Origin: Planctomycetota bacterium
GTDB taxonomy: Bacteria; Planctomycetota; Phycisphaerae; Phycisphaerales; UBA1924
DNA length: 33,282 nucleotides
Assembly (NCBI GenBank): GCA_030950285.1
Contig: JAUZRR010000031.1
Location: forward strand, 1 to 33,282
Direction: 5' to 3'
The translations under genes and the position numbers were made by a program. Positions 31,789 through 33,282 of this stretch are shown here, piece by piece. Position 1 is the stretch's first letter. Every line of letters begins with the position of its first letter. Under the pieces are notes generated by a model that made no database searches, was not told where the DNA came from, and worked only from the letters and a program-made list of their open reading frames with translations.

Positions 31789-32713
31789 CGTGACCAGCAA
31801 CCCTCCAAACCCGCCGAACGACCCCCAACCTGACCCCCAACCCGACCCCCAACCCGACCCCTCCGACGCCGAGTTGAACACCCCCCCGGTCCTGCGCGAG
31901 ATCATCGGCGTCAAACGCCGCGAGGTCGCCGCAGCCAAAGCCCGCACACCCCTCCATGAGCTCGAAGCCATGGTCGCCCAGGAAGAGCCCCCCCGCAACT
32001 TCTTCCGGGCTGTCACCCGCAAAAGCAACACCCCAGCCGTGATCGCAGAGATCAAACGGCGCAGCCCCAGCGCAGGGCTCATTCGCCCCGAATACGACGG
32101 AGATGGGTTCCGGCCGGAAGACATTGCCAAAGCCTACTTTCAGAATGGCGCATCGGCGATTTCCTGCCTCACCGACGAAAACTTCTTCGGCGGCCACCTC
32201 GCCTTCATCCGCCGCGTCAAAAATGCCGTCCCCCTCCCCGTCATCCGCAAAGACTTCCTGATAGACCCCTATCAACTCTGGGAAAGCCGGGCCAGCGGCG
32301 CCGACGCGGTGCTCCTCATCGCCGAGTGCCTCACCGAGAGCCAGATCGTCGACATGCTCATCCTCGCCCAGCAGCTCCAGCTCACGGTCCTCCTCGAGGT
32401 CCATTCCATGGAAAATCTCCTCCGGGTCCGCCCCCATGTCGGTTTTCCGCACCCCGCCTACTGCCTCCTCGGTATCAACAACCGCGACCTCACCACGATG
32501 GCCGTCGATCTCGGCCATACCCTTCGGCTCGTCGATCTCGTCGACGACCGCACCGTCCTCGTCAGCGAATCCGGGATCAAAACCCCAGACGACCTGCGAC
32601 GACTCAAAGAAGAGGACGTCCGCATCGTCCTCGTCGGCGAGCACCTCATGCGCCAGCCGTCCCCCGGACGGGCACTGGCGGAACTTCTAGGCAACCAACC
32701 CGTCGAAAGCTGA
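31781..32713 (+). CDS. trpC: Indole-3-glycerol phosphate synthase
   Basis: TIM-barrel enzyme of tryptophan synthesis, 310 aa from the ATG at 31781. Motifs: VIAEIKRRSPSAG (E90, K92, S95-S97), DENFFGG, VIRKDFLID (catalytic K158), LLEVHS (E206), GINNRDL (N233) and SESGIKTP (262-269). The core begins at PPVLREIIGVKRREV (about residue 35). The first 34 residues are a Pro/Asp repeat (DPQPDPQPDPQPDP) encoded by a 12-bp tandem repeat; a TTG at 31874 directly before the core is a plausible alternative start that would remove the overlap with the divergent CPBP gene. No other trp synthesis genes are adjacent. Confidence 0.94.
   Translation: MPIVTSNPPNPPNDPQPDPQPDPQPDPSDAELNTPPVLREIIGVKRREVAAAKARTPLHELEAMVAQEEPPRNFFRAVTRKSNTPAVIAEIKRRSPSAGLIRPEYDGDGFRPEDIAKAYFQNGASAISCLTDENFFGGHLAFIRRVKNAVPLPVIRKDFLIDPYQLWESRASGADAVLLIAECLTESQIVDMLILAQQLQLTVLLEVHSMENLLRVRPHVGFPHPAYCLLGINNRDLTTMAVDLGHTLRLVDLVDDRTVLVSESGIKTPDDLRRLKEEDVRIVLVGEHLMRQPSPGRALAELLGNQPVES
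31818..31862 (+). repeat. 12-bp tandem repeat at trpC 5' end
   Basis: Nearly four copies of CCCAACCCGACC (one with a T). In frame it codes for DPQP units; the length is a multiple of three, so copy changes keep the frame. Confidence 0.75.
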
Positions 32714-33282
32714 CGCCCACAACCCAACACCCACCCCCCAACCAACACCCCCAACACCCCCAACACCCCCCGCATTCCCCGCCCGCCCAAGCACAAACAA
32801 CAAATCACTCAACCGATTCAAATACTTCATCGTCAACCCCGATGTCCGCTCCGGCTCCACCTCAATCAACCCCGCCACCCCCCGCTCGGCCCGCCGGCAC
32901 ACCGTCCGCGCCACATGCAACTGGCACGCCACCGCCGTCCCCCCAGGAAGCACAAAGCTCGTCAACGCCCCCAAATCCTTATTCCAAGCATCAATCGCCT
33001 CCTCCAACCGATCCACCTGCCCCCCCGTCACCCGCAACACAGACTCAGCATCCTCCCCCTCCTTGATCGGCGTACACAAGTCCGCTCCCACATCAAACAA
33101 ATCATGCTGAATCGACTCCAGCAACCCCCTCATCTCCCCATCAGCATACAATATCGCCACCCCCACCGCCGCATTCGTCTCATCAACCCCCCCATACGCC
33201 TCCACCCGGATATGCGACTTCCCAACCCGCTCCCCACTCCCAAGCCCCGTCGTCCCCGAATCACCCGTCCGCGTGTAGATTT
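32687..33282 (-). CDS. PduO-type cob(I)alamin adenosyltransferase, 5' end cut by window
   Basis: Transfers adenosyl from ATP to cob(I)alamin to make coenzyme B12. The frame runs to the right edge of the window; the first visible residues (IYTRTGDSGTTGL) are normally positions 3 or so of the family, so only a few codons are missing. VARTVCRRAER and YLNRLSDLLFVL are the other family signatures. The C-terminal tail (AGGVGGVGGVGWGVGVG) is encoded by tandem CCAACACCC-type repeats and the last 27 bp overlap the convergent trpC 3' end. PduO-type rather than CobA type; no B12-dependent enzyme is adjacent. Confidence 0.93.
   Translation of the reverse strand, partial: IYTRTGDSGTTGLGSGERVGKSHIRVEAYGGVDETNAAVGVAILYADGEMRGLLESIQHDLFDVGADLCTPIKEGEDAESVLRVTGGQVDRLEEAIDAWNKDLGALTSFVLPGGTAVACQLHVARTVCRRAERGVAGLIEVEPERTSGLTMKYLNRLSDLLFVLGRAGNAGGVGGVGGVGWGVGVGLWASAFDGLVA

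Noticed and set aside
30920..32644. Minus-strand frame of 574 aa across CPBP and trpC
   Set aside because: Shadow; no domain signatures, while both underlying genes are certain.

Overview
The window is GC-rich bacterial DNA, most likely from a planctomycete of the Phycisphaerae type. The pointers are a HYExAFE-family protein, a dockerin-tailed secreted protein, a signal peptidase I with a very large insertion, an MCE/Mla-type lipid-transport cluster, and several families of palindromic repeats. This placement is an inference from gene content and codon style (C-ending codons dominate), not from a marker-gene tree. I see no tRNA, rRNA, CRISPR array, transposase or phage gene.

Layout. 1-1257: 3' part of hisS, with a codon-atypical centre and a repeat element read through in frame. 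1417-2280 (-): an MlaF-like ABC ATPase, divergent from a cysteine desulfurase (2397-3590). 3739-8133: a cluster of a two-helix membrane protein, a second MlaF-like ATPase, an MCE-domain protein and a secreted lipase-like hydrolase; no MlaE permease is present. 8134-8457 is gene-free and holds repeats. 8458-10192: a HYExAFE protein and three small exported or membrane proteins. 10354-11748: a RicT/PSP1 protein with a basic tail. 11964-13637: signal peptidase I. 17861 down to 13650 (-): a tightly overlapping operon of adaptor, permease, ATPase and a beta-lactamase-fold hydrolase, in the gene order of DevBCA-type exporters. 18018-18623 (-): a two-helix membrane protein. 18776-20934: a ketosynthase-fold protein and a GxxExxY-like protein, both apparently lacking the catalytic residues of their families. 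21086-24608: a glycosyltransferase and a large helical exported protein. 24799-25620: a CheW domain with a zinc-binding CZB domain inserted in it. 25624-26721 (-): trpS.

26722-30832 is the accessory part. Base composition becomes lower in GC from about 27.4 kb. A frame-disrupted secreted gene carries FG-GAP-like sequence, an RHAxW...HE...NN domain resembling C-terminal domains of secreted toxins, and a dockerin. It is followed 5 bp later by a tandem array of five paralogous small membrane proteins (28133-30792) of no family I recognise. A fragment of the neighbouring CPBP protease gene lies inside the array, which records the duplication history. The start of the secreted gene sits behind an 8-bp tandem repeat whose copy number decides whether the Shine-Dalgarno-served ATG is in frame. 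A toxin-like gene with an immunity-like paralog array is the most interesting candidate for an undescribed system here, but the functional reading is inference.

30832-33282: a CPBP protease (-) divergent from trpC with overlapping starts, then a convergent, partial cobalamin adenosyltransferase (-).

Two features run through the whole window. Many genes have a TANNNT box only 6-8 nt before the start codon and no Shine-Dalgarno sequence, which suggests leaderless transcripts. REP-like palindromes occur between genes and, at two places, inside conserved coding sequences.
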